A stretch of 64,000 bases of DNA from Neurospora intermedia (Eukaryota; Ascomycota; Sordariomycetes; Sordariales; Sordariaceae): contig BTPP01000003.1 in NCBI GenBank assembly GCA_037102815.1, positions 2,914,001-2,978,000 of the forward strand, written 5' to 3'. This document shows positions 43,361 through 56,266 of the stretch, piece after piece. A program made the position numbers and the translations under genes. The notes under the pieces were generated by a model, which saw only the letters and a list, made by a program, of their open reading frames with translations, ran no database searches and was not told the DNA's origin. Each line of letters opens with the position of its first letter. Positions within the stretch are counted from its first letter, which is position 1.

Positions 43361-46300
43361 TCAAACCTCCTCATCACTCTCCTCCCCCAACAACTCTCCC
43401 TCGTCCTCATCCACGATAGTATAATCGCCTCTCCCCCTTGCAAAGCTATCCCTGGTCCTGAACGTCCTCGACGCGCCGCCACCGTCCAGCCGGCTCCAGC
43501 CACCTCTCCCGCCGCCACCGCCTCCGATACCCCATCTCTCCGCCGTGCTCTTGGCTGTCCTCCACAGGGCCCCCAAAACAAGCGGCATAGCGCCCGCTAG
43601 CGCCACCACCGCGCTGAGAGCGATGACGGGGTACTTGACCCAGGGCCTATCGGCATCGAAGAACTCCATGGTGGACGCCCCTTGCTCGCCGAGACGGATT
43701 TGGCCAAACTTTCCATCCCAGTGGCGGTAGACCCACCATCCGATGGCGGAGGCGGCAGCCACGGGGAGGACGACGGCGAAGAAGATGGCAATACCCGAGA
43801 CGCGGTGTTTGCGCTCAAAGTCGTCCTCGTGGCCCGGGCACGGGTGGACGGCCGCCGCCTTCTCGAAGTCCAGGCCGCCTTGGCAAGTGGTAAGCGGGAT
43901 ACGGCGGAAGCCGGTGGGCTCGTAGTACTCGATCTCGTCGGGATGTTCTTTGCACCAGAGCTTGTGGTCTTTGGGCTTGAGGCCGCTGACGAGGGAGCAT
44001 TGGCCGTGCTTGTCGAGTTCATAGTTAAAGTCGCTGTAGAATTGTCCGCGTTAGCAATCTGAAGGGTTTCAAGAAGGGGAATAAGCAAGAGCGAGAATAC
44101 TAACCATTCAAAGTCCGACCTGGTGCAGGTGCAGTTTTGCTTGCTGTACAGCGGATCCAACCTGAAATCGTTGAAACACTTCAAGCCAGGCTTTTTGCGC
44201 AGATACTGAGAAACATGTCCAAACAAACATCCATCAGGCTGGAGGGGGTGTTTCGGGGAAAAGATCTGGTAGTCGGACTTGCTGAGGTTCTCTGGATCGT
44301 ACTTGCACACATGGTCGGTAAACTTGGTGAAGTCAATCTTGGTGGTGAACAGACCGTCGCTGTTCTCACCCCAAATCAAGAAATTTTGCGAGTTACCAGA
44401 GCGCGTTGTAGTAAGATCCCAAATATCAACCTTCTCCTTGGAGAAAGTGTGCTGCTTCCAAGTAGCACCCTGGTCAAGAGAGTACTCAAGCGTGTCCGTC
44501 TTCTGTCCCCTGATAGGAACGAGGACGATGATAGAGCCCTGATCACCCAAGGCCCAGTTCCATCTGCCCTTCTTGACCCGCTTCCAGGTGATACCGGCAT
44601 CTGTAGTCATGAAAGTGTCGGCATCCTTGATCGATCCGAGGGAGTCGCCGACGTTACCCCATCCAAACATGACGCCCACGGCACCCTCAGATGAGTACGT
44701 CTTACCACGATCCCTGCGCTGGGTGTAACCCTGAATGTGAAGTGCGCATTTCTCAGTACCGCTGGACGAGCACGGGAACTTGCCGAATTCGTCCTTTTTA
44801 GGAGTAGGAAGGAACGCCCACTGGGCGCCGTCGTTATGCGTAATCTTGGTCTGAAGTTTCTTGGGCGCGCTGCTCTTCGCGTCTGGATTGGCGACCACGT
44901 TGACGAGAGCAACACCTTCCAAACCAACCATCTTCTCAAAATCGACGTAGAAGTACTGGTCGCAGTTGACGTTCTTCACGCTGACAACGTACGATGTACC
45001 GTTGGAGTTGCTCTTCAGGATTGTACCAAGACTCTTGTCACCCTCCATCCTGGTTGCCACAAAGAGATTGACGGCATGGGTTGAGCTGTCCAAGACAGTA
45101 TATGCGTGTTGGTGAGGGACTTCAAACCCAAAGGGGAATTTCGCTTCGGAGTATTGACTGCCGTCAAGAGAAGCGTACGCCCGCAGCGTCTTCTTTTCCG
45201 TATCTTCCGTCGCAACAACGATGAACTCTGCCATGGTGGCGAATTCTTTGGCCTCCTTCAGGCGTACTCTCTCATCCTGGTTGAACCAGTCGTTGGATGA
45301 GACAAGCTGCAGGGCGCTGTCGTTGTCACCTTCCTTCTCATGCTTGAGGCAGAGAATCTGCTCCAAAGCACGGTTCGCGTACTTGCGCCCGTAAGCCTCC
45401 GCTCCCGTAAATTCACACCGATAGACATCGCGGGCAAGGGTTTCCCAACGTTCTCCGTCTTTGGTGCCGTATGCGACCCGATAGCAGTCGTTCTTGCTTT
45501 CGCACTTCTTCCCTAGCCAGATGAGCCAGTTCGGCTTGTCAGGATGGAAGATAAGCGGGAAAATGCCGTTGGCGGCAGCCTCAAAATCGGCGGGTTGCGG
45601 CACCTCAAAAGTACGGAAGCGTTTACCACGATCAGGCGTGTAGATCAGCTTCTTGCCTTCGGTAAGGAAGAAGACCCAATCCTTGACAGTAGGATGGGGA
45701 ACAATGCTGATAACCTCATCGTCCTTAAAGAAATCTACCTTGTCCCATTTCTTGCCGTGATCTGTGGTCCTCCAGATAGGACCAACCTTTGGCCCTGAAT
45801 CATCAACTGTGCGGTTCATCCCTCTCATGATGATAGTCTCGCTGGAATCGCTACTAGACTCGCCTCTTTCGAGGTAGTGCTTCTCCCAATGGGTCCAGTG
45901 GCCAAATTTGCCGTTGGTGTCGACCTGCTGGAGCTCACCCGTAGCCTCATCTGGTGGGGCACCGATGCCATCACCACACGACCGCTCGACATCCTTATAC
46001 TTATCCTTTGTCTCCTTGGTATCCTTACAGGTGTTGCCGGGAATCTTGCGGTACCCCGAGGTGCCTAGGAATTTACCATTTCTATCACCATCCTTGCAAG
46101 CGCCCTCTGGGATGGGAATGGGTCCTCTAGACACACAAATGCCCTTGTCGTTTCGCTCAAAGTTGTAATCGCACTCGTAATCCTGGTCTGTGCAATCACA
46201 GTCTTTGGTCTCCACCTCCGCAAGCTTGAACTCTTTCTTGAGGAAGCACTTGGCATCCTTCTTGCGGCGGGGATAGGTCTGAGTGTGTCCCATGATGCAA

Positions 46301-48018
46301 GTAGGCTCTCCGTCCTTGTCAACTCGGGCATGCCACTCTTCCATATCGCTTTCTTTGCAGGTATCTTCGTGGAGGCCCTCAAAGTCGATATGGATTACGT
46401 GCCAGGCACCCTTAGCCTTACCAATAAGCACGAACTGAAGGCCAGTCGAATCAGGGGTGGTTGTGAGGATCCAAGGCTGTATCTTCAGATCGTTGGGCAG
46501 CTTCTCATCAACCCAGTTCTCTCCATGGTCAAGTGAGTAGCTGATTTCTGAGATGTCTTCCTCCTTCGAATCGCGAACAGCCACAAGAATAGATCCTTGA
46601 TCTCCGAATTCGTACTTGTGTGGCCCCTTCAGTGCCTTCTTCCAAGTCTTACCGGCATCATCAGAGACATAGAGATTGGCATCCTCCCAGTAGTCCCCGA
46701 GGTAATCACCAGTGTTGCCATTGGCCATGACCAGACCGGGTGCCGGGCTTGAAAAGACACGACCGACGTTGTTAAGTTCGGTGACTGAGTGAAGATGAAT
46801 TCTCTTGCCGTCCGCGGTAACCTTGTCGAAAGTTCGACCATCATCGAAGGTGATCTCTGACACGAGTTTCTTCTTGGTGCTGGGCTTCTCGTCCACCTCC
46901 TTGCCGTTATCCACTTTATTGACCAGGAAGATGCCCTGAATGCCGGCAATCTTCTCGAAATCGACGTGGCCAAACATGTTGAGGTTGGTATACTCGAGGT
47001 TCTCGCTGAAGTACGTGCCATCGTAGTTACTGGTAAACATGATACCCATCGGTGCCGATTTTGAGCCTGTCATGACGTTCAGCTGGATGCTGTAGTTTGT
47101 GCTTTCCAGGACAGTATAGGCTTCTTGAACAATCTTGTGATCGTGATCATCATGCGCGTTGGGGAACATGGCCCGCTGCCACTTCTTGGTATCGGTGGAG
47201 ATAAAGAGCGCCATCTCGTCGGTGTTGGCGGATGTCGTAGCTACCATGAAATACCTCTTCACAGCGGCCACATTGACGACACCACGTACGGGCTTATCAC
47301 CGGCTAGGTTTGGCTCGAACTCTTGGATATTCCCCTCCTTATCAGCCTTGAAAAAATCGTCCGAGATGACCAGGCGCCGATCCTCTGAGAAGATCGAATC
47401 AACGCCCATGATGATGCAAAGGATGCGATCCTTGTCGAGGTCCGAGTCGCCAGTCGTGAATACGGGAGAAGACTTTGCCCACCAGCAGCCAAGGGTATCA
47501 GGACGGAGAGGTTTGGCAGGGGTTTCGAAGTCATCGATTGTGTAGAGAGACACTTCCTCGCAGAGGAAGCCGAGGCAGTGTAGACCATTGAAGATAATGC
47601 GGTCGGGATCCGTAGCATGGAAGTGCAGGATATCGTACCGCTCTGTGTCCCATGAAGCATCGACTTCGAACGTCTTCCACGTCTTGCCTTGGTCCGTCGT
47701 GCGGTAGTGTTTTCTTCCATCAGTGATTGCGAACGCCCGCTTCGAATCGAAGTCGTGCATATATAGCCGAGCGACCTTGCCGTCTGGGATGTCCTTGACC
47801 ACGGACCATGTTGCGCCTGCGTCATCGGAGCGCCAGAGGTTGGACTTGTGAGTGTCATGGAACAGAATAGTATCGGACCCTTCGAAGTAGTTGAGATTGT
47901 TGGGCTGAGTATCCAGCTTGGTTGTCTTGAAGGTTGGGTGGTCCTTGGCTAGGAGGGGTGCTGCCCAAAGGGCAGACGCCAGCAAGGCCGCCGCCTGCAG
48001 AGCTCCCCTGACCCTCAT
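43361..48018 (-). CDS. vps10: Vps10, vacuolar sorting receptor (sortilin family)
   Basis: Cycles between late Golgi and endosome carrying soluble hydrolases such as carboxypeptidase Y to the vacuole. Two exons on the minus strand (48018-44105 and 44033-43361, 71-base intron) give 1528 residues. Residues 1-24 are a signal peptide (ALQAAALLASALWAAPLLA). Two tandem lumenal Vps10 domains follow, each a beta-propeller with Asp-box repeats such as SDDAGATW, TTDQGKTW, SDDAGKTW, TTDHGKKW, TTDAGITW and SLDQGATW. Each domain ends in a Cys-rich module (for example KDCDCTDQDYECDYNF and NCTCTRSDFECDFNYE; the splice junction falls in the last motif). A membrane helix lies at about 1383-1406 (GIAIFFAVVLPVAAASAIGW), and a second hydrophobic stretch at about 1437-1462. 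The cytosolic end is Gly-rich, then acidic (DEDEGELLGEESDEEV), a plausible sorting signal. Confidence 0.96.
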
Positions 48019-48819
48019 GATTCGGGGCTTCTAGGTCCGGCAAACATGAAGCGGGAACTCGATGACTGGGTTATCGGGGAAGCGTCGCCAGGTGTTCTAT
48101 TTCGCGGTGCGGTTCGACGAATTAAGCGGACGGTTGGGTGGGTAGCTGGCGATGCTGTCGTCGAGATATCTGTTGCGCGCGGAAAGTCAATATCCAAGCT
48201 AGCTACCTCTACTTAAGGTGGGTCAGAGAGGGGCATCGCCGTGACGCTGTCAGGCAGTCGGGGGCTGTGTCACCTACGGATAGCAAAACGGCGATCGGTA
48301 CGCGGCAGTGGGATGAAAAGTTAGGTATACGAAGCTCTACTGGTAGTAGTTGATTGCGAAAATCTGGCGTTGCATATGACAAGAAGACGGATGGGACGAG
48401 AATGTGGTCCTGACTAGTGTGAAGCAACTTGTCTGTGCTGTCCTGTTGCCTGTCTCGCCTGTGCCGCAAGCTGAGACGCCTGCTTGTCAGTTTGGGGAGC
48501 GGCTCGCCACAAGTTCGGATAGCAGTCGGGGGAGGGTCGGGCCCCATCACGCCCGGTTCGCGCCACTTCCCTTTGGCCTCCGCGTCAGCCTTTCATCCGC
48601 TGTTGGTTCCATGTTGCAAATCGCCCAGCGGAGCGCTTCTCCAGCCTGCCCGGAATTCCACTGCGATCAAAGCCTTCAGTACACAACGGAAGCAAGAAGT
48701 GGAAGGGAAGCTCCAACGGCCCGCACGGGTAGCGCTTCCAGGCCCAACGAGCATTGAGACGAATCCCATCTTTTGGGCGCTCCGACCTAGGTGGACACCC
48801 TACTCCAGGCATCCGGAAT

Positions 48820-48843
48820 ACCACCACCACCACCACCACCACC
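48820..48843. repeat. ACC trinucleotide repeat
   Basis: About eight ACC units in non-coding DNA between vps10 and the SUN-family gene. Confidence 0.85.
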
Positions 48844-49066
48844 ATACCTCCTCTGCTTGTATCACTCAGCCAAAAACACGAGAATCGAATTCAGTAAACA
48901 GCCAGCCGCCAAATATGTACAACTCCATCACAGTTTTCACCCTTTGTCTTCCCTACCATTCGATCCGTTCCTCCATAGTTCTCGCACGGTTACACAATCA
49001 CAATGGTAAAGCATAGATTATACAACAAAGACTTTATCGAGAACCAACTCTGGAAAGGGGAGGGTG

Positions 49067-49093
<27 letters not shown>
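49067..49093. repeat. A27 homopolymer
   Basis: Twenty-seven A on the plus strand (T27 on the strand of the flanking genes), downstream of the SUN-family gene. No target-site duplication is seen. Confidence 0.9.
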
Positions 49094-49097
<4 letters not shown>

Positions 49098-49528
49098 GAA
49101 ATCGCGATGAAAATCAGAAATTCATTGCTTTACCTCCCTCAAGTACACTACATCGTACGCTGCATGGAGCTGAGCCGGGTGAGCCGTCAAAAGCTTGTGG
49201 TCTTCTAACTACGTACCCAAGTCTCATGTCGCCATCCATCCAAAATGCCCAACCAGCAAGTAGCAAATATACACATCTAAGATTATGAAGAACTGTCACC
49301 CAAATTCGGCGAGACTCTCTATAGCCCTACCCTCTTTCTAGATTGTCAAGGCTGGCCGGGCCCAAAAACGAATAAAAACCTCCCCAAAGTGATGATATAA
49401 AAGGACCCCGGTCACTCTGCTGCCTAGGCTGGCGCAGAACGACGAGGGAAAGAAATCCAGCATATACATATATATGTAAACCACCCAAACCCATTTCACG
49501 TCTCATCACATCTTCATACTGACCACAT

Positions 49529-50925
49529 TTAATCGCCACGGGGCTTAAGGACAACGGTAGCAGTGCCACCCTCACTGAGGCCAACCTATCCAACCTGTTA
49601 GTAATTTGCGGTATCGTAAGGGGCCAAAATTCTGCAAAACATACCGTGCAGCCATTGCTGCCAGAGTATTTACCGTTCTTGAGCCAGCACTCTCCAGAAA
49701 TATCACCCTGGATCTCCATGTCGAAGTTGAGGATGGCGTCGGTAGTGGGGGCGTTGGGAAAGATGGAGATATAAGTAATGCCATCGTCACTCTTGCCAAC
49801 ACCAACGTTGACAGGCGCCCAGTTACCGGCGCAGTCGGGGCAGGACTTGGAATTCCAGGTGCAAGCATCGTCGACAGGAATGCCCATGTTGTTGACATAG
49901 TACTGAGCGGTGGTGGACTGGCCCTTCCACTTGTAGTAGGAAGAAGACACAGGGTTGGTGAGAGGGTACTGGCCGCCGGGGTTGGTCTCGAGAGGAATGA
50001 CCATGGCCTCGTTGCCGGGATAGTCGGTACGGCAGATGGCAGCGCTCTTGGGGAGCATGTTCTTGACATAAACACCGCCGGCACCCTGCTCGCAAAGGGT
50101 AGGGTGGCTCGCACGCGTGAGCTCAAGGAAGCCGTCGCTGTTGCAGTAGAGACCACCGATAGACTGACCAGTGGCACCTTGGGAGTCCTCAGGCCACTGA
50201 GTCTTCTGGTAGCCCGGAGGGCAGGCATACGAGCACAGCATGCCCGGCTGGCATGGGCCGCTGATAGGCTGCTCGTAGTTGTTGATGGCCACGCCCTTCA
50301 TGAGCTTGCCAACCTTGGCAAGAGTGGTCCATCCAGACAAGTTGAGCCAGTCAACGCCGAGGGCGCCGTAATCGCTGGGAAAATGATTGCATCTGATCTT
50401 ACCGCTGGGGAACTCGCTGTCAAGTCCACCGCCAGAGAGGTTCTCGGAAGCCGCCGACGAGGTGGCAGCCGGGGGCTCGCTGGAGGTCGAGCTGGGAATG
50501 GGGCTCGACGAGGTGGTCGGGGTGCTCGAAGTGGTGGACGATGAGGTAGACGTGGACGTAGACGTGGACGTGGACATGGAGCTAGTCAGCTCGAGAAACA
50601 GGGCACCGCCAGGGATGCTAGCCTTCGAGGTCGAGACAACGGGCGGGGGGGCGACGAACGAAGGCTTGGATGAGCCAAGGACGACATAATCACCCTCCTT
50701 GATGCCCTTCTCCGCCTCATTGGCATCGACCTTCTTGCCGTTAAAGACATACTCGACGACAGTGGGGCCCTGAACGACCTCGGTGACCACGACAGTACCA
50801 TCGGCGCGCTTGTCAATACCGGCGTGAGCGTGCTTCTTGGCGTGGTGGTGACCGTGGTGGTTGTGAGGCTGGGCGACGACACCGGAAACGGCGGCCGCGA
50901 GGGCGAGTCCAATAACTCCCTTCAT
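49529..50925 (-). CDS. SUN-family secreted cell-wall protein (Sun4/Uth1-like)
   Basis: SUN proteins are secreted beta-glucan-associated wall proteins of fungi (glycoside hydrolase family 132) acting in septation and wall remodelling. Exons 50925-49645 and 49585-49529 (59-base intron) give 445 residues. The signal peptide covers about 1-18 (MKGVIGLALAAAVSGVVA). A His-rich segment and a dibasic DKR, a likely Kex2 site, follow. Residues 110-155 are a Ser/Thr-rich O-glycosylation linker with TSTSTST repeats. The SUN domain begins near 165: FPSGKIRCNHFPSDYGALGVDWL, GWTTLAKVGKLM, PCQPGMLCSYACPPGYQKTQWP, GGLYCNSDGFL, and CPDCAGNWAPVNVGVG. The conserved Cys pattern is complete. The tiny last exon supplies VGLSEGGTATVVLKPRGD, needed to finish the domain. 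A Neurospora orthologue is one of the ghx wall genes, but I do not assert the symbol. Confidence 0.94.
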
Positions 50926-51110
50926 TTTCGCTGTTTTTGAAGCGGAATGATGTTGTCGAGGACAGGGTTTCTGGTGTTTGTGTAACGGCTTTTATTTACA
51001 GGAAAGTGAATGCTTGCTAATCATCGACCGTCCCTGTCAGTCTTTGTTTTCCAACTTGGATACTGCCCGGGCTGGCGCTGAACCCTTCGTGGATCTCTTT
51101 GAGGCGAAAC

Positions 51111-51127
51111 AAAAAAAAAAAAAAAAA
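51111..51127. repeat. A17 homopolymer
   Basis: Seventeen A about 190 bases upstream of the SUN-family start (T17 on the gene strand); poly(dA:dT) can disfavour nucleosomes in promoters. Confidence 0.9.
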
Positions 51128-52030
51128 TAAAGGCTGATCTCGATAAAAGATCACCATTGTCTGAGATCATCCACAAGGCACACCTGGTCCCTTCCGCGCC
51201 GTAGAGTGGATTGAGGTTAAACATTTTGCTGAGCTACTCACCTGCTGGTCTGGATGGGCGTCTGTACTAGACAACGGCCTGATCCGAATTTCTAAAAGAG
51301 TGACACCGCTGTGGTTCCAAAAGAATGTGGTAGAGAATCGAAGACTCTCTGTTGGATGGAAATCCTGATCGCAAAAAAAAAAGCGAAAGGGCGCCGATGA
51401 TGTGGAGGTGGAAACAACCAAGTTGAAGGAACCGTCCAAGGGAGTGAAAGAAACGGAGCAAGAGAAAGTGGAGGAGGCGAGCTCAAGTAGTGCATGTACA
51501 CTGCTAGCGACTGTTGTGACCCCCTTGGACTGCAGACCTAGAACCCTGCACTGCACTACACTTACTAACGAGCGTGGTACACACAGTACGAAGGCGTGCG
51601 ATGGAAGCGAGCGGTGGGCAGGAAGGTGGGCTGCACTGCAGTGGAACGGGGCAAGACTCTTTCTGGCAAAGGGCTCCAAAGGGCCCCATATCCGCCGGGC
51701 GGAAAAGCAACGTGACTCGAGCGAAATGAAGAGACCGTGACAAGGCACCCCTAGACGCTTCCTGCCAGAGACATGCAGTGTCTGGGGAACCACAACCAGG
51801 GCCCTCGCCGATTCGCCGTCTGGGTGGTCTGGCTGGCTTCCGTCGTCTGCCAGCTCGGCCACCTCCATGCCCTGGACCCGACGCGCCCGCCATTCTCCCG
51901 CCGGACCGCAGGACAACCACTGGACATCCCTTCTTCCATGGCAAATTGCGCTTCTAGGGAACCAGGAAATATATTGATACCACGGGAGGAAAGTGGCAGC
52001 TACCCAGCACAACAATGTCCCATTGTCTTT

Positions 52031-52034
52031 GTGT

Positions 52035-52074
<40 letters not shown>

Positions 52075-52088
52075 GTGTGTGTGTGTGT
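52031..52088. repeat. GT microsatellite (about 28 units, imperfect)
   Basis: Alternating GT over 58 bases, interrupted by TATG near 52039 and TCCG near 52072. Likely polymorphic among strains. Confidence 0.95.
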
Positions 52089-55000
52089 CTGTCAACCAGA
52101 GCGGCTGCGGTACACTGCAAGGCACAGGAACCAGGAACCTCAGGAACGCACGTGCAGGCATTGGATTTTGCCGAGAGAGAATTCAGGAACCGCTCGCTGT
52201 GATTGGCGAAAGCTGTTGAGTGCCAGGGTCTTTGCGCAGCATCAACAGGGGAGGAGATGAGCAGAGGCCACCACCCTCTCATGGACGACGGGGGGATGGA
52301 GGAAACTGGAGATTGGCCAAGATTGGCCAGAGGCTTCTATTTTTCCATTACACTACGATGAGAAGAGGACGCCATCCATCAGCAACTTTCCACCGCTTCG
52401 ATGTTTGTTTCATTCATTGCGCTGTGCCACTGCCCCTGCGGCCGCGCAAGCACGATGATGACGTGGACATATGTACCCCGGCTATATGTAGTGAATTCTT
52501 ATAACGCCACCCTTCGATGCAAGAGAAGGAAGGGCACACGGCAAAGTCTAGGTAGCTACGTATGTAACTCTGCTTCGTATAAAAGTCAGGGCTTCCCGGC
52601 TCTCCTCAGTTGCACCCAGACAATGGAACCAAGGCCTTGCCGACCTGTCTCCCGTCACTTGGAAGTGCCGATAATTGTGTTTCTGTCCTCCCCGGCCGGC
52701 AGCGGCAGTCGCAGCACATCACGCCGAGAATCATTCTCTGGGCTGTTGTCCGATGGCATTGTCCGTTCCATGCCTGGAAAAGGCGGCTCCGGAGATTGTG
52801 CTAATCACTGCTGCCCTCGGCCTTCTCCCATATGCTCCAACTAGGCGGGCAACTGTCCCCAGGAGTGACCCAGATAGGCAGCGTGGTTTGGCCTGATCCC
52901 GTTTATCGTCAATTGAATCCCTGCTGAATTAGTGTAGTGTCGCAGGTTTCTGTTCCTGACTAACCTGCTATGGTTTAGGGTGCATTAGCAAGCTGGCTTC
53001 GCCTTAGTGGGCACTGGGCAGGATGGGAAGGGTGGGTCGATTTACGATCCAGCAACAACCTCGTCAGGTTGTGTTTTCGCTTCCCTTTTCTTAGAACATC
53101 TTGCTGATAGAAGACGGTGCTGCTGTACGAGTTCCAAGACTTCTGGTGAGAGATCTTGGCCACTTGTTGTTGCAGACCTGTCGACGTGAGGTAGTTGTCT
53201 GAAAAGGAGAGATGACAGCGGTCAGTGCGGTTGTGAACAGACCCTGCGGTTCAGCTGCATGAGAATACAGCTCGGATGACAGGCACATTGCGAGCAGGAA
53301 ATTGAACGACGTGACATCGGACGAATCCAGGCACGATCACCATAAGCTCGGTATGTGTGTTCTTGTTGTTTCTTTATCTTGCCTCAAGTCGAAACATCGA
53401 ATTTTTGCTTGACGACGACGCTGTTCTGCTGGACACTGCGTTCCATTTTTCCTTCTCTGTTATGAAAGGCTGCTCTCTTATGCATTGCCTCAAGCGTTTC
53501 CCTGTCCTTAAATCGCACGGGCCAATATATCCCGGCGTATACTATGTTTAGGTATCTTTCGATGGATGGCTATCAAGCTTTTGGCTGGACGCTCAACACC
53601 AGAGCAAAGTTAAAAATGTGCCGTTATCTTATCAACCTCTTATAAACCCTGCGGCCCATCTCTCGCTCCAGCTTTGGGTTGATTAAACCCCTAATCTCGG
53701 CTGAACGCCTGTCCATGTGAGCGGTGTTGTTGGACTGTTATAGCAACCGTTGGAATACATCCGGATGCCACGAACATTCCACTGCATCACGCCGACCTGG
53801 TACCCAGTGGAAATTGAGAGGCTGCACCAAGTCTCAACAGATCGCGGTACTGGAACGCTGAATACGATGGCCCAGATGATAGCCCAACAAACCAATCTCC
53901 AGGTCGTCAGGAATGCTAGGAGTGGCCCGAGCCACGAACGATCGATCGAAGAACAAATGTCGTGCTAGCAGGGGAGATGAGGAGCTGTCTGTTCCCACTA
54001 TCATCAGCACAGAATATGTTATTGATGGATCGATGTCTGTTTGACATTTGCATGAACGATGACAAGATCTTTGCTCGTCGAAGCGATGAAGATACGAGAG
54101 TGATCGGCCTTGTGAAGATAACCAGACCCCAGGTTATGATCGGATACATCCCGCATTGTTGTCCCGATACAAAACCTACCCGGACCGAGTCTGGCCAGTC
54201 TTATGTTTGCCGATCATCATCTCTGAGCACTCGATATTGGGGCCGGGGGCCAGATTGTCAGAACGCAGAAGAGCTACCAACTTTGAAGAAACTTGATCCT
54301 TACTGACCCACTCATTATTGCTGATCAGTTGAGTGCATTTAGAATTTGTCAGTGAACTTCATTGGTCGGGGGCACAAGTGAATAGCTAGAGCTCCAGAGG
54401 CACAAGCATGGAAGAAAAGACGCTATTGCTTCCGCTTCCTCAGATCCACATGCTGTCTTCAAGCTGACAGCTGTATCGACTGAAAAGCACTCACCCTCCC
54501 TCTGCATTTGTGTCAACCCTCCGCATGAGCAGGCATTCTTGGCATTCTTTAAGGCAGCTTGAACATTGAACCGTCCATTGGGTGTCCAACGGAGCAGAAG
54601 AGTAGCGAAAGTGGGCAGGTAAACGTTCTCGGGGCGTTGACTCCAAGGCACTATCAGGCGTTGCAGATGGTAGGTCTACCATTGTATCAAACTCGATTTG
54701 ATGTGGTTAGGCCATTCCTGACGTCCACCTTTGGGATGGGAGAGAGACGACTGCTTCGTATGACAGTTACAATCAGCAGAAAGAGAGAAGCGGCTCTTTA
54801 TCGAGCCGACGTCTACTGTGTAGCTAGCTGACCGCCGAACATCTGGCTTATGTCGCACAGCGAGCAGTTAGTTATGAAGTGATCTGTGACATTGGCGACG
54901 GCACCCCTCACGGATATCTGAGGAAAGGATTCAGATAAAAACATCACTCAAAGTCGGTCTTGAGACAGGCAGCCTGGTGGTGTTCAATATCGTTCAGGCG

Positions 55001-56266
55001 GTGGAGGCATACTCCAAGCTACACAATCCCAATTCAAGTAATTAGATTACGTTACCCGGATGCCTGCGCCACTTGATCTCGCGATACTTCTTAGTGGCGC
55101 CTCGGCGGCGTGGGTGAAATCTGGTGGTGTTCAGCCGAGGATTCGAACACGAAGCAACACAGCCACCGTTCAGCCGTAACCGATGAATGATCTTGACCTC
55201 TCCCGCTTGCAGCTTCGAGCTACGGTTGGCGATTCAGAAAGGAGGCCTGCATAGACCTACTACCATTTGAGCTTGTTGTTAGCCGTGGACGCTTGCTCGA
55301 AACACCGTCGCAAAGGACTGACGTCCAGTCTGTCGGTGTTCAATGACTGCTCATCCAATGGGCCCACTTGAGCAGCTGGAGTGCCGAGTAGCTAAGAGCT
55401 TGGAGAAATTGGATAGCTGTGTCTAATGAAGCGCAATGCCAGTAAAGAGAAATATCTAATCAGTGATGTGCTGGATGAAGCCATGTTCGAGTAAATGAGA
55501 TGGCTAGTTTTTATGTGAGACCAATTGGCTGGATGATCGGTGGTGGAAGAGCTGAGCGACGATTGAGATGGGGGGCGGGTGAGATCACAGTGGTGCGCAC
55601 ATGCAGCCAAAGACACCAAGGCTACAGAGGACAGCTGGAAAAGCATGGCGGGCAGCTGTCAGTCAAGCCTTATTGGACAGAAAGCAGTCTTGGAACTACG
55701 GCCATTTATTGCCTCTTGGCGGTCGGCTGTCAGCCCGTGCACCTCCACACAACCCAGCCCATTTTTTTCCCTTCCTCCCCGCGGTCCCCCGGCACAGCCT
55801 TTCCTCTCAACCGCTGGCATGAGGCTCACCACTTTGGAAGCACCCCCAGCTCTGGATTCCACCTCCACCTCTCCCTAAATACAGCGTGTTCTTGCCATCA
55901 ATACGTTCGATCTTTGAGCTTCAGTCGATTGCTAGCTGTAGCCATTGCATCCTCTGTCTAGATCACCATCCCACCCATTGACGTGGCCCATCATCTGCCG
56001 GTTCCAGTCGGTGCTTTTAACGAACCGCCACTGACTACTTATCCACGACTCCTCCAACAAGCCGCGCCGCGAGTCTCCAACTTAGAGAGCTCTCGCCACG
56101 CTCTCCAGCCACACATCAAAGCCTCCAACACATCATCACTTGGTGATGCTGCCTGGACGACGGTGAGCCTAAAGCGTGATAGCAGTGTATCCATATATTT
56201 ATTTGGACCACCTAAACCTTCGATTGGACGGCTTCAAGCGACGTCGTCAGAGTTTCGGGCGACCTT

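Larger units (their letters stand above)
48019..49528. other. Intergenic, vps10 promoter and SUN-gene 3' side
   Basis: Both neighbours are on the minus strand, so the low-coordinate part should be the vps10 promoter and the high part the SUN gene 3' UTR. It contains an ACC repeat (48820-48843) and A27 (49067-49093). Frames such as 48429-49016 plus run through the ACC repeat and look spurious. Confidence 0.5.
50926..56266. other. Long intergenic region between SUN-family gene and C2H2 factor
   Basis: 5.3 kb that must include both divergent promoters. It contains A17 (51111-51127), a GT microsatellite (52031-52088) and many short frames. The longest, 51167-52282 minus (371 codons), reads through the microsatellite as His-Thr repeats, has no domain and is not called. 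The final 700 bases before 56267 are C-rich and may include the leader of the C2H2 gene. No RNA gene is recognised. Confidence 0.5.

Noticed and set aside
49606-50544. 312-codon plus-strand frame opposite the SUN-family gene
   Set aside because: Antisense shadow of a biased coding exon, with no recognisable domain and crossing an intron.
51167-52282. 371-codon minus-strand frame
   Set aside because: It reads through the GT microsatellite as His-Thr repeats, has random-looking composition with many Ser, Cys and Arg, and matches no family I know. Long by chance; RNA evidence would be needed to revive it.
55120-55175. tRNA-like word GGATTCGAACAC near a GGTGGT run
   Set aside because: I tried to fold T and acceptor arms on both strands; the flanking bases do not pair.
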